From an uncultured Bacteroidota bacterium (GTDB taxonomy: Bacteria; Bacteroidota; Bacteroidia; UBA7662): DNA of 9,465 nucleotides. Position numbers and translations under genes: made by a program. The stretch spans positions 1 through 9,465 of the forward strand of contig CAIVQI010000115.1 of the NCBI GenBank assembly GCA_903908015.1, read 5' to 3'. Below are positions 7,855 through 9,465 of this stretch, piece by piece. Within the stretch, counting starts at the first letter, position 1. Each line of letters begins with the position of its first letter. A model generated the notes under the pieces. That model worked only from the letters and a program-made list of their open reading frames with translations. It was not told the DNA's origin and made no database searches.

Positions 7855-7899
7855 GGATAATGGGTTTATGATATAAATCAGGCTTTGGATAAAAATTTT
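7855..7899 (-). other. Short leuS-dpp5 intergenic gap
   Basis: Only 45 bases lie between the leuS stop and the dpp5 start. The gap is AT-rich and includes a perfect AAAAATTTTT palindrome at 7891-7900, whose last base is in the leuS stop codon. I see no Bacteroidota-type promoter (TTTG with TAnnTTTG) and no terminator stem. Read-through from leuS is therefore plausible but not shown. Confidence 0.5.
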
Positions 7900-9465
7900 T
7901 TAGGTGAAAACAAGATTAACGATGCGGCCCGGTACCACCACCACCCGGCGGGGTTGCCGGCCGCCACACAATTCCTGTACACGTGGATTGTCGAGCACCA
8001 ATCGTTGAATTTCTTCGGCCGTGGCGGCTATAGGCAGATTCAGATTGAAACGCATCTTGCCATTTTCCTGAATCGGATAGTCGTAGTCGGTTTCCCGTAC
8101 CCGTTCTGGATCTCCCGCAGGAAATGTACTGAGGTGAACCGATTCAGGCATACCCATGGCCTGCCACAGGCTCTCGCATATATGGGGAGCGAAAGGGGCC
8201 ATGGCACGCACAAAGGGGTCGATTATGGCCTGTTTGCGGCAACCCACGGCCTGTAATTCGTTGACCGCAATCATAAAGGCGCTCACACAGGTGTTAAAAG
8301 AGAAACGCTCGATGTCGGCGCCGATCTTCAGCAAGAGCTTGTGAAGGATTTTCCATTCCTGATCCGTTGGCTCACCCTGATCCAATGAAAATTGTCCCCC
8401 TGGGTGGCACATCCGCCATAATTTTTGCAGGAATCGGTAAACGCCCTCAATGCCCTGAGTATCCCAAGGTTTGCTGTCCTCTAAGGGTCCGAGGAACATT
8501 TCGTACATACGGAGGGTATCAGCCCCGTATTGTTCCACAACCCTGTCTGGATTGACCACATTGCGTTTCGATTTCGACATTTTTTCAACCTCAGGTGTAG
8601 TCAAAAATATAAGAGCATCAGGCCGACATTCATGCTGGGCCGATCCTTGGGAAGTCATGAATCCGTTTTCTCCAATCATGAGCCAATCTTGGGAGTTGTG
8701 GCCCATTTCTTGGTGCTTCCATGCCGCGCAATTGAGTTGATTTTGTTCCACGAGGCCCACGTCAACCGTAACCTTGCCCGCTGATTCCGCGCCGTCGATC
8801 TGTATGCCCGCACTGACCCATGCATTGTTGTAGGTCAATGGGCATTCCCAGCGCAGGGCTTCCCCGTTCTTTTTGTGACCGGTGAGCACACGGCTTGATG
8901 CATGTTTTGGTGTGTCGCATTCCGGCAGCCTGACCCGATTCATGTAGGCAGAGACTCCCTGGATCATGCCCTGATTCACCAGCCGCTTGAAGGGCTCCCG
9001 GAAGGAGATGTGCCCGCGGTCAAACAAAAACTGTGTCCAAAAACGGGCATAGAGCAGGTGTCCTGTAGCATGTTCGGCCCCGCCCATGTAGAGGTCGACC
9101 TGTTTCCAGCGGTCAGTTTGCGCCCGCGAGGCAAATTCGCGGGTGTTTTTGGGGTCGGTGTAGCGCAGGAAATACCAACTTGAACCGGCCCAACCCGGCA
9201 TGGTCGTGGTTTCCAGGGGTAGGCCTTGATAAGTCCAGTCTTTGGCGCGCGCCAAAGGTGGTTCACCTTCCTCAGTGGGGAGGTATTTGTCGACCTCTGG
9301 CAGCACAAGGGGGAGATCGGCTGGGTCGACCGCCACTGGACCGTGCGCACCAAAAGCGATGGGTACAGGTTCGCCCCAGTAGCGTTGACGGCTAAAAATG
9401 GCATCGCGCAATCGGTATTGGGTGGTGCCCTCACCGAGTCCGAGCGATTCGAGTCTATCGATCAC
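7900..9465 (-). CDS. leuS: Leucyl-tRNA synthetase, C-terminal 521 residues (start outside window)
   Basis: This class I cytoplasmic aminoacyl-tRNA synthetase charges tRNA-Leu with leucine using ATP. The frame is open at the right edge; the GTG there is an internal Val codon. The N-terminal part, with the HIGH motif and most of the CP1 editing domain, is missing, roughly 400 residues judging from usual family length. Counting from the edge: RLRDAIFSRQRYWGEPVPI (18-36) and GWAGSSWYFLRYTDP (91-105) re-enter the catalytic core, DLYMGGAEHATGHLLYARFW (124-143) is the second Rossmann half, and KMSKS is at 295-299 (bases 8569-8583). GADTLRMYEMFLGPLEDSKPW (314-334) follows, then the helical anticodon-binding domain with FAPHICESLW (425-434). 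The protein ends in the typical C-terminal domain tail VVVVPGRIVNLVFT, so this end is native. The segment 170-293 before KMSKS is diverged and Cys/His-containing compared with relatives I recall, yet in frame. dpp5 follows 45 bases downstream. Confidence 0.95.
   Translation of the reverse strand: MIDRLESLGLGEGTTQYRLRDAIFSRQRYWGEPVPIAFGAHGPVAVDPADLPLVLPEVDKYLPTEEGEPPLARAKDWTYQGLPLETTTMPGWAGSSWYFLRYTDPKNTREFASRAQTDRWKQVDLYMGGAEHATGHLLYARFWTQFLFDRGHISFREPFKRLVNQGMIQGVSAYMNRVRLPECDTPKHASSRVLTGHKKNGEALRWECPLTYNNAWVSAGIQIDGAESAGKVTVDVGLVEQNQLNCAAWKHQEMGHNSQDWLMIGENGFMTSQGSAQHECRPDALIFLTTPEVEKMSKSKRNVVNPDRVVEQYGADTLRMYEMFLGPLEDSKPWDTQGIEGVYRFLQKLWRMCHPGGQFSLDQGEPTDQEWKILHKLLLKIGADIERFSFNTCVSAFMIAVNELQAVGCRKQAIIDPFVRAMAPFAPHICESLWQAMGMPESVHLSTFPAGDPERVRETDYDYPIQENGKMRFNLNLPIAATAEEIQRLVLDNPRVQELCGGRQPRRVVVVPGRIVNLVFT

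Noticed and set aside
8587..8958. Frameshift in leuS as the explanation for the diverged segment
   Set aside because: Family-like residues occur within the segment in the same frame (VSAG and VTVDVGLVE), and the KMSKS motif follows in frame with no stop, so a simple pair of compensating frameshifts is not needed.

Overview
The window reads as a chromosomal segment of a member of the Bacteroidota with moderately high G+C. Three points support this. A very large secreted protein ends in a type A C-terminal sorting domain of the type IX secretion system (T9SS), which is confined to this phylum and its close relatives. The same protein carries Bacteroidota-typical modules: the 'CDPNE' domain, the 'GVYRDTL...GCDS' cysteine repeats and a 'VNATDA' dockerin-like pair. 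Beside it is a close relative of Porphyromonas gingivalis dipeptidyl-peptidase 5. I cannot place the organism below phylum level.

Layout: bases 1-5424 (+) hold the 3' part of one huge multidomain surface or secreted protein; its start lies before the window. Bases 5425-5736 are an AT-rich convergent intergenic region with no gene that I can support. Bases 5737-7854 (-) encode a complete exported S9-family serine peptidase, almost certainly DPP5. After a 45-base gap, bases 7900-9465 (-) encode the C-terminal 521 residues of leucyl-tRNA synthetase (leuS), whose start lies beyond the right edge.

LeuS and DPP5 lie in the same direction with a short gap and no recognisable promoter between them, so they may share a transcript. 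They have no obvious functional link beyond housekeeping translation beside peptide scavenging. The T9SS protein is convergent to them and is a separate transcription unit.

The large protein is the most unusual object. In one chain it combines CARDB/Ig-like beta domains, a block of about 180 residues that is roughly half glycine (GGX repeats), a Pro/Gly/Ser linker, a Cys-rich segment with an Ala/Gly hydrophobic stretch, a Bacteroidota 'CDPNE' domain, an FnIII-like domain, two Cys-containing repeats, a carboxypeptidase-regulatory-like domain, a dockerin-like calcium-binding pair, a cohesin-like beta-sandwich and the T9SS sorting domain. I see no mobile element, CRISPR array, tRNA or rRNA in the window, and no clear multi-gene novel system. 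The candidates worth a second look are inside the giant protein and in a diverged segment of leuS.
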